From assembly GCA_016987375.1 (NCBI GenBank), contig PJRA01000263.1:4194908-4258907 (forward strand): a stretch of 64,000 nucleotides of DNA. Direction: 5' to 3'. The translations under genes and the position numbers were made by a program. Shown here one piece after another: positions 12,901 through 24,644 of this stretch (the first letter of the stretch is position 1; the number at the start of each line of letters is the position of its first letter). Origin of the DNA: Brachionus koreanus. Its lineage: Eukaryota; Rotifera; Eurotatoria; Ploima; Brachionidae. A model generated the notes under the pieces. It was not told the origin of the DNA, did not search any database, and was given only the letters and a program-made list of their open reading frames with translations.

Positions 12901-13066
12901 TTCACTTGATGGGAAAATTTAGAATTTCTTTGATTAGGAAAAAATTATCATACTCATAGTCGCGAAAAATTTCATGAGTCAATTTGGAGAAGAAAATTTC
13001 CTCGTTCGGGTCCAAATCCTTGGGCACTGGTTTGGGTGAAAATTTTTGTTTGTTCAACAAAGGCAT
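6908..13066 (-). CDS. BAZ1A: BAZ1A/ACF1, large subunit of ISWI chromatin remodellers
   Basis: Predicted 1391-residue protein (human about 1556). BAZ1A/ACF1 pairs with the ISWI ATPase in ACF and CHRAC, which space nucleosomes. Exons in transcript order: 12954-13066, 12719-12904, 12581-12664, 12394-12497, 11001-12275, 7870-9930, 7191-7321, 6908-7129, all in phase. The N-terminus starts MPLL and carries a WAC domain with ERTILCNSLVWTC (about 40-140). A charged coiled coil is followed by a DDT region (about 384 on, with KLKILKCLCDQLM near 590) and a WHIM motif (MTPLGRDRFHRRYW, about 700-720). A C4HC3 PHD finger lies at about 1063-1108 (CKIC, CCEC, YHLYC, HCSEC), then an acidic/basic linker. The C-terminal bromodomain spans about 1288-1385, with KPMDFSTI and the acetyl-lysine-binding Asn in CRAYNEPGS. 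Domain order and the N-terminal match favour BAZ1A over BAZ1B. AG at 13070-13071 sits three bases before the ATG. Confidence 0.93.
10528..10766. mobile_element. hAT-like MITE in BAZ1A intron
   Basis: A 239-bp non-coding element inside the 1070-bp BAZ1A intron. It has imperfect terminal inverted repeats of about 28-31 bp. The left end starts TAGTGTTGGGTACCGTCAGT and the right end, read inward on the other strand, starts TATGTTGGGTATCGTCAGT. Exact 8-bp target-site duplications TTTTAAAC flank it at 10520-10527 and 10767-10774. The GC-rich ends contrast with an A+T-rich core. An 8-bp duplication and the TAGTGTTGGG-type end are hAT superfamily traits. There is no transposase, so it would depend on an autonomous relative elsewhere. 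Confidence 0.85.
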
Positions 13067-14705
13067 TGTCTGAGGTGATTTAATTGTGAAAAAATAAAGT
13101 GTCCAGAGAAAAGCGCATTTATACTAAAGAAAAAAATCAAATTTTCTAGGATAAATATGGAAATAAACATCAAATGATAATAAGACGACGAATAATTATA
13201 CGGAGAAAAAAATCAATAATTATAAAGTAATCTGAATTACGATGGCTCATGCACATATAGACAGAGAATTTAAATCAATTTTTGTTTCTAACTAATGAAA
13301 AACTAAAATTGAAATTTATGTTCAGCACTTAAATGCTCATGGTGTATACACGTCTAAGTTTTCTAAGTCTATCTTGAGTCTTAATTGTACAATCTTTTTG
13401 ATTATTCTAAGGCACTTTTTGGGTCTTAGTATAAAAATTGTTGGCAAGGCCGAACGAAAATTGCAAAATTTTATCTCAAATTATCATGTTAAAAAAAATA
13501 AATTTGGATACTCTTGACTGATAATTGGAATATTGCATTTTGACTCAGAAACATTGAAACGAACACAAAAGCTAGACTTACTTTAACTAGAAAACTAAAA
13601 ATAAAATTCTCTTATATGTTGCTTTGCATATTTTATTAAAATTTTTTGAGCTAATTCCCCAAATCTTCAAAACCAATGTTTTTTGAGCTCTTTAAAAAGA
13701 TAAAAAATTTTGAAATATTCAGGATCGATAAAAAATCAGTTGAAACGTCCTTGTCATGCAAATTCAATTAAGAAGAGGCGGAGATTCTAGGTATTATGGA
13801 CGAGAATAATTTTATATAATTTTTAAAATTTTTTGTCACTTAGAATAACATAACAATTTGTCTGTTTGTCTAATTAAAATTTTGTCAAGCATTTTTTTTG
13901 TATAAAAAATACAAAAGTAAAATTAAAAAAAAATTTAATGAAAAAAATTAAAATTAAATTAAATTTTTATTTCAAACTAAAAAAAAAATTAATAGAATCG
14001 CATATGTTGATGCTACAGAGTTTAAGCAAATTTGATTTTGAATTTTTCAGAGAAAATCCAAATTGGAACTTGATTTAGAAAAAATATTTAAAAAAAAAAC
14101 CTTGGAACAACTGAAAACATTTTGCTCGAGACTCAATTAAAATCTGATTTTAATGGCTTTTTTTCTACGAATTTTTATTAACTGTCATTTTAAAATTACT
14201 AAAAAAATTAATAAAATCAATATAATTTTTTTACTAGTTTCTGCTTAATTTTTAATTGAAATTATAAAAAAATCAAAATTAAATTGTTAAATTTGTTTTG
14301 AATGAGGAAAAATTTTGCCAACTTGAAATGCATCATAATAATTTAAATGTACCAAAATTTGAAGTCATTTCGAAATAAGTTGATCTCTTTTCTTTGAGTA
14401 TACTAATCTATTGTTTGATTCCTAAATTGCATTTCTAAATTCACTTCACCAAAGACCCAAGTGATAATTTATTATTAAAAAAACTATTAACTAGCAATCA
14501 AAGCATGCAAATATGCTTCAATATTTAAAATAAACATGTGCATATAAGTCTTTCAAATCGCTTTTGCTTTCAATCTTAGCAAAAATTTAACTCAATTAAT
14601 TGGTTCTAAATATTTATAATTTTTAAGGATACAAATAAAAAAATTAATTTTTTCTCTTTGAGCATAAAATATTTTTTTTTTAAGAATTTACTTTGGTACT
14701 GAGAA
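13067..14705. other. Divergent intergenic region BAZ1A / eIF3A
   Basis: About 1.6 kb between two divergently transcribed housekeeping genes; it must contain both promoters. It is A+T-rich with poly-A and poly-T runs and no ORF of note. No TATA box or other element could be assigned with confidence. T-rich tracts ending in AG lie just before both start codons (AG at 13070-13071 on the - strand and at 14702-14703 on the + strand). Confidence 0.4.
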
Positions 14706-17536
14706 ATGCCATTTGCAAAGCCCGAAAATGCTCTTCAGAGAGCCGAAGGTGAGAAAAAAATTTTAACAAAAAAATAAAAAAATATTATAAAATTTTTTTT
14801 TTAGAATTTATTAATGTTGGCAAAAAACAAAGAGCGTTGGATACATTGTATGAAGTAATTCGGTCGAAAAAGCATCGAACATGGCAAAAAATTCATGACG
14901 AAATTATGAAAAATTACCTGGAACTTTGTGTTGATCTAAAAGAAAGCCATATGGCCAAAGATGGTCTTCATCAGTTCAAAAACATTTGCCTTAATGTAAA
15001 TGTCAAATCTCTTGAAGAAGCTATCAGCGCTTTTCTATTGTTGGCAGAAGAAAAGGCCGAAAAAGCCAAAAAAGATGCCAGCGATGCGAATATTTTAGCC
15101 GATGTGGATGACTTGGAATATATCAATTCGCCAGAGAGCGTGTTGCTCAAGGCGGTTAGTGGCGAGTCGTCTCAAGACAGAACCGACCGAGATCTTTTGG
15201 CTCCGTGGCTTAAATTTGTCTGGGAGTCATACAAACAGTGCTTGGAATTGCTAAAAAACAACAACAAGATTGAAAATTTGTACCAATCAGTTGCCAAGCA
15301 AGCATTTTTGTTCTGTGTTAAATATCAGCGTAAGACTGAGTTTAGGAAGCTGTGCGAAACCATTCGTCAGCACATGGTTCAAAGTCAAAAGTATGTAAAC
15401 GCTCAACAAATTGACTTGAACAAGCAAGAGACACAAAACAATCATTTGGAGATCAGATTTTTGCAATTGAATCATGCCATTTCGATGGAATTGTGGCAAG
15501 AGGCATACAAAGCAATAGAAGACATATACGGATTGATGAGCATGTCTAGAAACAAGCCCAAACCAAGTCAAATGTACAACTACTATTCTAAGTTGAGCTT
15601 GATTTTCTGGAAGGCTGGAAATCAATTGTTTCATGCGATTACTCTGCAAAAATTGTTTGTTCTTCTCAAAGAGCAAAAAAAGAGCATAACCCAAGACGAA
15701 TTGACCAAAATTAGCTCGAAGCTTTTGTTAGCTACATTGGCCATTCCGATTCCTCCGAATAGATCCATTATTGACGAATGTCTAGATCAAGACGAAGTCA
15801 CTTTAGAAAAATTAAAGCGTCTAAGCTCACTTCTTAACTTACAGCAGCAACCAACAAGGCTATCTCTTTTAAAAGACTTACAAAAATACAATGTAACTAA
15901 TCATGTATTTCCGGAAATAAAAGACTTGTACACAACTCTTGAGATAGAATTCAATCCATTAAAATTAAGTGAACGTGTTAACAAATGCTTAGACTATTTG
16001 GAATCTCGCACTGACCTATTAAATGATAACTATAACCAATACATTCAGCCGATAAGAGAAATAGCCGTGACCAGACTACTCAAGCAAATATCGCAAATTT
16101 ACACATCAATCGAGATCAATCGATTCTTGCGTTTGGTTCCTAAAGGAGTCGATATTCACACACTGGAAAAATTGATTGTTGATTCAGCCAAAAATTTGGA
16201 TCTACAGGTTAGAATAAACCATCAAACAAATTCGCTTCATTTTGGCAATGATTTGTATGTATCGCAAAAAGATGACATGCCCGAAGGGCCATCAATACAA
16301 TCGATGCCAAGCGAACAAATACGCAATCAATTGATAAATATGAGCGAGGCCTTGAAAAAAGCAAATAACTTAATTTCTAGTGATGATATAAAGAGACAGC
16401 ATGACGAAATGTCGGTGAATATTGCCAACGTTTATCGACAGACGTGCGAAAAGCATCATGTTGATTTGTTGAGGCGTAAACAGTTGATCGAAAAACAAAA
16501 GGAAATGTACGAGTACTTGGCCAGTGAAAAAGAGAGACAAGAAATGGAGAAAAAGCGTCAAAAATTGGCCGAATTGGAAGAGAGGGCAAAGATTGGTGCT
16601 GATTTTAGACCCAAACAGGATATTTATAAGGCCATTGAGGCTGAAATCGATCAGCGAAACAAAGACGAAGATGAAGAGCTAAGACGAAATATTGAAGATG
16701 CCAACAAAGCCAAGCGCGAACAGATGGAGAAATTTAAGAAAGAAGAGAAAAAACTCGATCATTTTGTGCGAGCGTGTCATGAAAATGAAATTCAATTGAT
16801 ACAAAAAGCTACCGAAAAAGAGCAAGAAGAGCTCAGAAAATTCTGGGATCAACAAGAAAAAGAAAGAATAGAAAATTTGAAAAAAGAAGCTGTAATTCAA
16901 AAGGATAATCGCGAACGACTTTTGCGCATGAACGATGACAAAGATGCATTTTTCGACATAATTTTGAGTGGTCGCAAAGCCGAATTTGACAAACAAATGA
17001 AAGAGTTTACTGAAAAATTAAAAGCAGCTAGAGAGAGCAAACTTTTGGAGAGAAAAGAGAAACGAAAGACCGAAAGACGCGATAAATATTTGAAAGAAAT
17101 TGAAGAGGAAAAGAAACGAGAACAAATGGAGAAAAGACAACGTGAGGAAGAAGAAAGACGTCGCAAAGCCGACGAACAAGCTAGAAAACAGAGACTTCGT
17201 GAGCAAGAAATTGAGCAAAAATTGGCCAGAGAGCAGGTCGAAACAAAAAAAGAAGATAAGTCCGCTTCGGCGCCTTATAGACCTAGGGCTATGGGTGGAA
17301 GTGGAATGAGCAGGCCTGAAAAGCCATCGACAGCGTCCGAAGAGCTTGGTTGGCGTAAGAGATCCGATGAGCAAAGTAGCTGGAGGACAGAAGCTCCTCA
17401 AACAGAACGAAGAGGCTTTAACAGAGACTCAAAACAAGCGGCCCCAGCTCCTACCAGAGGGCAATGGAAAGATTCTGTCAAAAAAAGAGAGGAAAAGAAG
17501 GATGAAAATGTATGGAGAAGACAGGCACCACAGTAA
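14706..17536 (+). CDS. EIF3A: Translation initiation factor eIF3 subunit A
   Basis: Predicted 924-residue scaffold subunit of eIF3, which sits on the 40S ribosome and organises pre-initiation complex assembly and scanning. Exon 1 is 14706-14748 (14 codons, beginning MPFAKPENALQRAE) and exon 2 is 14805-17536, joined across a 56-bp intron in phase 1. Conserved landmarks follow in order: SKKHRTWQKIH near residue 40, the helical-repeat N-terminal half, and AISMELWQEA around 220. The PCI region is at about 320-510, with LEVEFNPLKLxERV-like sequence and QISQIYxSIE. The SMPSEQIRNQL motif near 510 precedes a long, highly charged Glu/Lys/Arg coiled coil (about 540-840). The tail is short and basic and lacks the many DDDRGPRR-type decapeptide repeats of the 1382-residue human protein, so this is the compact form. 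Confidence 0.96.
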
Positions 17537-17599
17537 AAGCTACAGCTTAACCATATTTAATAAATTTTAGCAGAATACATTTTCGAAATTTATTAATTA

Positions 17600-17605
17600 A
17601 ATAAA
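17600..17605 (+). terminator. Possible polyadenylation signal of eIF3A
   Basis: AATAAA about 64 bases after the stop codon, in a run of overlapping AATAAA-like hexamers. Position fits; the hexamer alone is weak evidence in this composition. Confidence 0.45.
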
Positions 17606-18631
17606 TAAAGAAAAAAATAATTCTAAAATTTTTATTCCGTTTATTTTATTTTTGAAATTAAATCTTTATTAAAAAAAAATAAAATCATTTTTGAAATCCT
17701 TTATTTCCCTTAAATTATCTTAAAATTCTCAAATATTTTTAATTTTTTTTTTGTTGTTGAAATAAAAACTATTTGAATTTAAAATAAAAATATTAAAATT
17801 TTAATCTAAATTTAATTCAGTTTTTTTGAGAATATTTTTTCAATAAAATCATAAATTAAGAAAAAGCTTAAAAAAATAGGGTTTGTTTGATTTAGTTTGT
17901 TTCCTTTGAGTCAAGTTTTGAAACAATCAAAAAATAAATCCTTAATATAAATCTTTACTTTTATTTTATTTAATTTTTTTAATCAAAGCAAAAATCCTTT
18001 TAAATCATATTGATGACTTATTTATGTAATTTTTTAGGTAAGAAAAATTACTTTAGTTAAAATAGTAATGTTGCATTATTTTAAAAATAATATCTGATTT
18101 AGAAGAATTTTTTTTACTTTGTATTTGAACTTATTATTTGTAGGAAATTCTCTCAGCTAAAAATTACTGTTTACTTGACCAAAAAATTATTTTATTTTTT
18201 TAAGTTTTTGTATCCATTTTCGGTCACCTAATAGGAAAGATTTCAACTTTCCTTTTGATCATTTCATCAAGAAAATTGTATCGAAAATATAAAATTTTTT
18301 CAAAGACATAGCACATTAAAAGCTAAGAATAAGTTTTGTTTATATAGAATAGGAAATCTTTTTTCATTTTTGTTCAGTTTCCCGGATTCAATCCTTAATT
18401 TTCAATTTTTTATATAAAAAAACAAAAAATTTACACTTTTCCTTGTTAATTTTTTCAATTAATAAAAATTTTTTGGAACCTTATTAAAAATTGAACTATA
18501 GAAATGTCAGAATTTGTAAAATTAAGAGAAAGATATCTGAATATTGGTTTAAATTACGGGTAATATCTTTCCAAAATGGGAGATTTAAATTGACAAATAG
18601 TAAATTTTCTAAAACATGTGATGCAAATAAG

Positions 18632-18637
18632 TTTATT
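18632..18637 (-). terminator. Possible polyadenylation signal of the CAP gene
   Basis: AATAAA on the - strand, about 48 bases past the stop of the CAP-domain gene. Position fits a short 3' UTR. Confidence 0.4.
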
Positions 18638-18684
18638 TGTCAAAATAAAAAAATAGAATAAAAAAATTTTTCTTGAGAAAATTT

Positions 18685-20691
18685 TTAATTTGATTTTTGG
18701 CGATTTCTTTGTCTATTACGACCGCTTCTTTTTTCTAAATTTTCAAAATTAAACATTTCATTTTCATCAATTGGGTCTACGCTAATTTTCATTTGATTTT
18801 CTGATCTTGGTCTCATTCTAGAAGCTCTTTTTTGTGGCATCTCATCATCAAAAATCGACTCTTGAAACAGTTTCGGATCAAAACTCAATTCATCATCAAC
18901 TTGAATATTCTGATCTCTGGAACGCTTTCGTTTCTAGTAAAATTTTTAGATCTTAATACAAAAATTTTTAGATAATAAAAATTAGTAATTACTGATTTTG
19001 GGACACAATAGATATCTGGCGGGTCTCCATCTCCATAATATTTTGTAGTACTACACCAAACATCACCACCACCCCAATCAGCACAATCATAATACACTTC
19101 ATCAAAATATATAAATGGAAAATAACAACCTTGTTCATCCAAGCCAGCTGGATAAGCTTTATCAATAAAATTAAGAATTTGATTAAAATTTTCCTTGATA
19201 TGTACTAACCATTTTCACATTTATCACCGTAAAAAAATGGATCACATTTACAAGTACAATCATTTAAATTTAGAGTGCCACCATTCCAGCACTCTTTTCC
19301 TCTACAATCACATAAACCATCATTGCATATGCTTGGGCAGCCAGAACATCGTGTTCCGTTTTCATAAGGTCTAGTTTCATCCTCATAAGTGAATCTTGTT
19401 AAATTATTCTGAATTATTTTTATAATTATGCTATTTTTTTAAAAGAATAAATACGGATAGTTGTAATTGCAAACTAAGGCTCTGTCAACTCTGTCATAAT
19501 AAACGCATTCAGCATAGCCACAACCAACTCTTGAAACCTCTTCAACAACAAGCTAAAGAAAAAAAAATTAAAAAAATTTTTTAAAAATAGTGTTTTACCT
19601 GTAAATAATGACCAGGATATCCACCAAATATTCTAAATTCTTCTTTCAGGCCATAACCATAATCCCACATTATTATTTCAGCATCAAACATTGTTGCAAA
19701 CTCTTCAGCAAATGATTTCCAACTTGAAATATACATTATATTTTGGCCAGGATTTCTGCCTCTACCTAAATTTTAAAAAGCATTAATGGAGCATAAAATT
19801 TAAATATTATTATTTTACCCGGTAAGGATCTCAACTTGCTATTGTCATGTGAAAATTGACATCTATTAGCATGTTTTTGAGCTACAATGGCCAACTCATC
19901 ATCCCAATACTTAAATTATATATTTTTATTTTGAAATGTATAAATTTTTTTATATATTCAAATTAAATTAAATAAAAACAGCTGATATATCTTACAATTT
20001 TTTGCATTTTTTTAGCAGGCATTATTGTACTGCGTCTGTATTTATTATGCAATTCTACAATCTCCACTTTATCTCTTTCGGTAAGACCAGTTTTGGCAAC
20101 ATTAGGTCTTGGTGGCAGACAAGCAGTGTGATAAGGAGAAATATTAGAAAACTCTTGTGAACAATTACCAATAGCCGTTTTTGATAAATCAACAACGTTT
20201 TCTAAATTCAAAATTATTTGACTAAATATTAAATGATATAATTTTTTTACCTAGGCAAAACTTTTTTCTCCCATTAGCGTTACATTGAGGATATCTGTCT
20301 ACAACTCTACATGAATCAGTGCAAACAAGATTGCTCCTCGAATAATCTTAGTTGGAAAAATATTTAAAAAGAAATGTTTATTTTTAGTTTTTTAAATAAA
20401 AAAAAACCTATGCAATAACTCCATACACCTAAATTGCCTTCTGTTGTCGGACACCATGGATAAATTTTTTGTGATGCAAAGTCAGGTGGAGCACATTCAG
20501 ACGTGTAAGTTTTTCCAAAATGTTTGAATGGAAAAACACACATTGATTTATCCGAGACAAAAGCTGTATCATCAATATTAAGTTATTTTTGTTTTAGACT
20601 TGTTATTACTGTTAAATTTACCATCTTGGGCCAATGATGATTTAAGGATAAGAGCAAGTGCTGACAAGCACTTGACAAAACCAGATAACAT
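18685..20691 (-). CDS. Secreted FN2-CAP-EGF-FN2 protein
   Basis: Predicted 493-residue secreted protein from ten exons: 20622-20691, 20408-20563, 20251-20346, 19996-20201, 19819-19909, 19599-19765, 19455-19552, 19210-19394, 18993-19156, 18685-18933. Introns are 46-86 bp and all junctions close in phase. Residues 1-22 are a signal peptide (basic MLSGFVK, then a hydrophobic stretch ending in LAQ). A fibronectin type II-like domain covers about 32-74 (CVFPF ... PWCPTT ... WSYC), then a Cys-rich spacer. The CAP/SCP domain covers about 128-297: HNKYRRS, WDDELAIVAQKHANRC, NPGQN, a CAP1-like GHYLQLVVEEVSRVGCGYAEC and a CAP2-like VCNYNYP, so the His ligands are kept. A CRISP-like Cys stretch and an EGF-like module (about 325-355) follow. 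A second FN2-like domain spans about 367-408, then a charged basic tail. CAP proteins act in venom, reproduction and host interaction; the role here is unknown. The exon 7/8 acceptor was chosen to avoid a stop. Confidence 0.85.
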
Positions 20692-21611
20692 TTTAAAGGA
20701 TTATTTTTTTTATTTCAACTTTTAGTTTTGATTTAAATCAAGAAGTTGATATATTTCTATTAGAGTTCTTTAGATTTTAAAATTGTTGACTTTTATACTC
20801 TTTTAACAAATTGATTATGTCATTAATAAAAAATTAATTTGACTCATTTTAAGTCTCATTAGGTGTTTTTAAATAATAATGACTCTATGTCTCATTAAAT
20901 TTAAAAAATCTTATTTATCATCTTAATTAAAAAATCAATCTTTGAAAAAGAAACTTATAGAATTTAAATTTAAGCAGATTTTATTTTATAAGATATTATT
21001 ATTGAATATTTCTCTTATTTTCTTAGATATATTTCAAATTAAATTAGTTTTTTCATTTATTTAGAAGACATTAAAGATATTAGCCCAGAAAATATCTAGA
21101 TTTTTTTAAAATTTATTTATTTTTTAGTCGAAGCAAATTTTGAGCAACTGAATGTAGCAAAATGGTCCTTTAAAATGTTCTGCATGCATTGCTCCATTAT
21201 AAAGAACATAGATATTCAGTTAATTATTTTTTATTAAATAAATAATTTTAATATTTGAATAAAAAATTTTTGATATATTTTCTAAATGATTTAAGTTGAC
21301 TTTTATATCCTACTAGTGTACAAGAATTAAACACACATTTTAAAAAAGTTGAGTTCTAATTATTTATTTTAAAAGATCTAAAAACAAAAGAAAATCATTA
21401 TAAAATTAATAAAAAATATTTATTGACTAGATAAACCAAAATTAAATAATGAAAAAAAACTTCCAATTTAGCTAAAATTTTTTATTTTTGATAAACTTAC
21501 AACTAAATTCGTCCAGTTTGGTTTAGTCTTAATCCGTTATAATCCATTGTTTAGGATGTTTTATTTTTCGAAAACAGAATAATTGATAAACGTTAACTTT
21601 TCCAAAGAATT

Positions 21612-21947
21612 AGCACGTATAGCCGAGCGGCTTGTGAGTTAGTCATGAAAGCAGAGGATCGAGGGTTCAAAACCCACTGAGGGTAGAAAAATCTTCAATA
21701 TATATCTGCAATACGGGGCNNNNNNNNNNNNNNNNNNNNNNNNNNNNNNNNNNNNNNNNNNNNNNNNNNNNNNNNNNNNNNNNNNNNNNNNATAATTGCA
21801 GTGTAGATGATCAACTCAATGCAGTAGCTTCTGTGTCAGATCGGAGCTTCTGCTCAAAAAGGTATTTGAAAAGGAGATGAGCGCTTCCCCATTATCCGCT
21901 AGGATAGAATAGGGTCAATTATTATTATTATTTTTATTATAACTCCT
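21612..21947 (+). mobile_element. tRNA-derived SINE
   Basis: The head contains RNA polymerase III promoter boxes: A box TAGCCGAGCGG at 21620-21630 and B box GGTTCAAAACC at 21664-21674, 33 bases apart as in a tRNA gene. The tRNA-unrelated body follows, with an assembly gap of 72 N inside, and the tail is ATT-rich. Exact 9-bp target-site duplications CAAAGAATT lie at 21603-21611 and 21948-21956. The size (336 bp with the gap), order of parts and duplications are those of a SINE inserted by a LINE machinery. The CCGAGCGG head suggests a Ser- or Leu-type tRNA ancestor. Confidence 0.85.
21720..21791. other. Assembly gap (72 N)
   Basis: Run of N inside the SINE body. The gap falls inside a dispersed repeat, which probably caused the assembly break. 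Confidence 0.99.
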
Positions 21948-24622
21948 CAAAGAATTGAATTAAGTTACTTCCTCTAGAAAGTTGGCATTATGATAGTCTT
22001 TTTTGTCAAAAAATATAGTATTTTTTTAATATTTAAAACAAATATTAATGTAATTGATAATTATGTTTTTTTTCTTTTTAAATTTAAAGCTCAAAATTAT
22101 AAAAAATTATAAGCTTAAGCGATTAAATAAAAAACAAATGTTTGTATATATTTTTATTGTAAATAAATAAAAAATATTGTTTTAGTTATATTTAATTGCT
22201 TCATTAAATAAATAAAAAAATTATATAATCAATAGATAATTTAGTAAATACAATTGAACAACACAAAAATGATTAATTTACAAGAATTCGTGACTTGGCT
22301 CAAATTCAATTAGTTTTGATCACTCAAGTATGGCATTTGTTGGATTAATGAGATATGAATTAATTAATCTAAACTTTACTCAAATAATACCTGAATGAAC
22401 TTTAAAATTTAACTTCCTTTTCTTTTTAAACTCATCAAAAAAGTCTAATTAGACCAAAATTTAAAATAATGAGAGTAATAAAGCTAATTATTTCAAATAT
22501 TGATCGTCCTTAAAATTCCAGGCCTTAATCAGGGACATCAACAATTCTAATAATAATGAGTTTTACTACGATTTCCTTCAATCAATTAAGCCGATAACTA
22601 AAAAACGAAAATAAATTTAAACACGAAGGCTTTCACTTAGTAATTAAGATTTAGTATTGTTTATATATTGGGTCTGATTATTTTGAACTTATAATGCTTG
22701 AAATTACTTTTTTGAATTTAAATATTAATTAAAAAATTTCAATAGTTTTAAATAATTAGCAGTAGGATAATGATGCTAATATTTAAAAAGTCAACTCGTT
22801 CAAAATAAAGAACTGCACTAAAGCAAATATTTATTCTTTTTTTTTTAGATCAATTTTCGAATTCTAATTTAAAACCTTAATTTTACCTTAATTTTACCAT
22901 ACTCGATTGATCATTAAAAAAATATCGGAAGCAATCTTTTATTTCTAAACCCTAAAAACTAATAGCATAAGTATGCTAAATTTCTTAAATACACTGAATC
23001 ATATGAAAATTTACACAAAATTTAAATAATTGCTTTATCAGGTAGCATGATTATTAGATCAATAGTAGAAGTTTTTTATTTTATAAGAATAGGCAATTTT
23101 CATTTTTTTTGTTTAGAATTTATTTTTATTGATAAAAATTTGTTTATTTTTAGTTAAAATTTGCATCAAACTATTCGAGCAGTCTCAATAAGGAGCATGA
23201 ATATTTTCAATTTTTCTTTCAAAATTTGCATGATCAATTTAATCTAATTTAGAATTTCTAAGACAAGAAAATAAAATTAAAGAATGTGAGAGCAATAATA
23301 GGATTTCAAAAATTTGATAAAAGCTTTTCTTTGTTTAAAATGGAACCCCGTTGATCTATTGGCTTTAAATACAACTGAGCACAATGATAAGCATCTATTA
23401 CTGTCCAAATGGCACTATTTTTGTTAAAAAGAATAATTTTAAGGTGCATGCTTAATAACTATTCACATGGCCTTAGGTGGGCTAGCACTTTCCAAAGAAT
23501 TTATCTCAAAGAAAAATCCGCCTTTAATTAAATTCATATAATCGATGACAATGCACGAACGAATATTTAATTATCGACTTAAATATTATGATTTTTTCAA
23601 TAACTTTGAATTGGTCAACAATTTTTGTTTAATCTTAATTTAAATTCAATTTATCTAGATAGGAAGTTTGATTAATAAAAATAAAAAAAAAAGCTTTTTG
23701 AAGTGATTATAATTGAATAAAAATATTTTATCACCTATATTTTAATTATATACATTTATTTATTTATTGAATAAAAAAAGTCAAATCTAAACATTCTAAG
23801 ATAAACTAGGATGTCAAGTAGAATTTCGTGTACCAAATAGAGTATCAATTTTGTATGAGAAATTGATTAACTGAGAATTTTAGAGAAATTAAAGTAAAAA
23901 ATTGGTAATAATTGCTTTGAGGGGCAGAATTCCATTCCAAATTTTCATTCGAGCATAAATTTTGAACCTAATGAAAAGAATAAGCAAATTTATCTATTAA
24001 AAATTTTAGTTTTAGTTTAAATGTATGCAAGCTCTGTCGTTATTTAGGCAAAGTTTTTTTTTATTATCAGGTTAAAAGCTTATTTACCTATAGACATAAT
24101 TTAAGTAGCATGGAAAAAAGCAAAAAGTCATCTTTTTTTATCTTTCAACATTCCTTTTATGTTGGAAAAAATTTAAATTTTAAATAAAATTGCATGCATG
24201 TCACTCGCCATTGACTCTTATAATTATTTTAAACTTGTCGATAGCCAAATAAAAGTTGAATTAATTCGATTTTTTCATCGAAAGAGTGACTGATCGAAAA
24301 TTGACTTGTAAAAAAAAATTCTTTTATTTATTTTTAATTGCAATTACTTATCGTATTGTAGAGCAATTTAATCTTTTTGTTGCATCGACTCTAATTAGTC
24401 GATTGAAATATTTCAATTTAGAAAGTTGCTATATTTTTCTTGATCCTTTTGTGAATATACTAATGGTTAGATAATTTAATTAAAATTCATTTTTCACTTA
24501 GGACATTACTTATAAAGATTAATAATTATCCATTTTGCTTTGTTGTATCTTTTTTATATGTTCAATGGATTAATCTTTATAAAACCAAAATGCAATAAAT
24601 ACAAAATAATTAAAATTATTGA

Positions 24623-24644
24623 ATATATATATATATATATATAT
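24623..24644. repeat. (AT)11 microsatellite
   Basis: Perfect dinucleotide AT tract of 22 bases in the gene-free region. Confidence 0.95.

Larger units (their letters stand above)
17537..18684. other. 3' intergenic region after eIF3A
   Basis: A+T-rich spacer between convergent genes. It contains AATAAA at 17600-17605 for eIF3A and TTTATT at 18632-18637 (AATAAA on the - strand) for the CAP gene. No coding or structured element seen. Confidence 0.45.

Noticed and set aside
15287..17401. Long opposite-strand open frames within eIF3A
   Set aside because: They mirror the Lys/Glu-rich coding strand and are low-complexity Phe/Leu/Ser strings without motifs.
21612..21690. Functional tRNA gene
   Set aside because: A and B boxes are good, but no acceptor stem pairs across the ends and a non-tRNA body, ATT tail and target duplications follow. 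It is a SINE head.
24286..24474. 62-codon + strand frame
   Set aside because: Hydrophobic A+T-driven sequence with no recognisable domain or start context.
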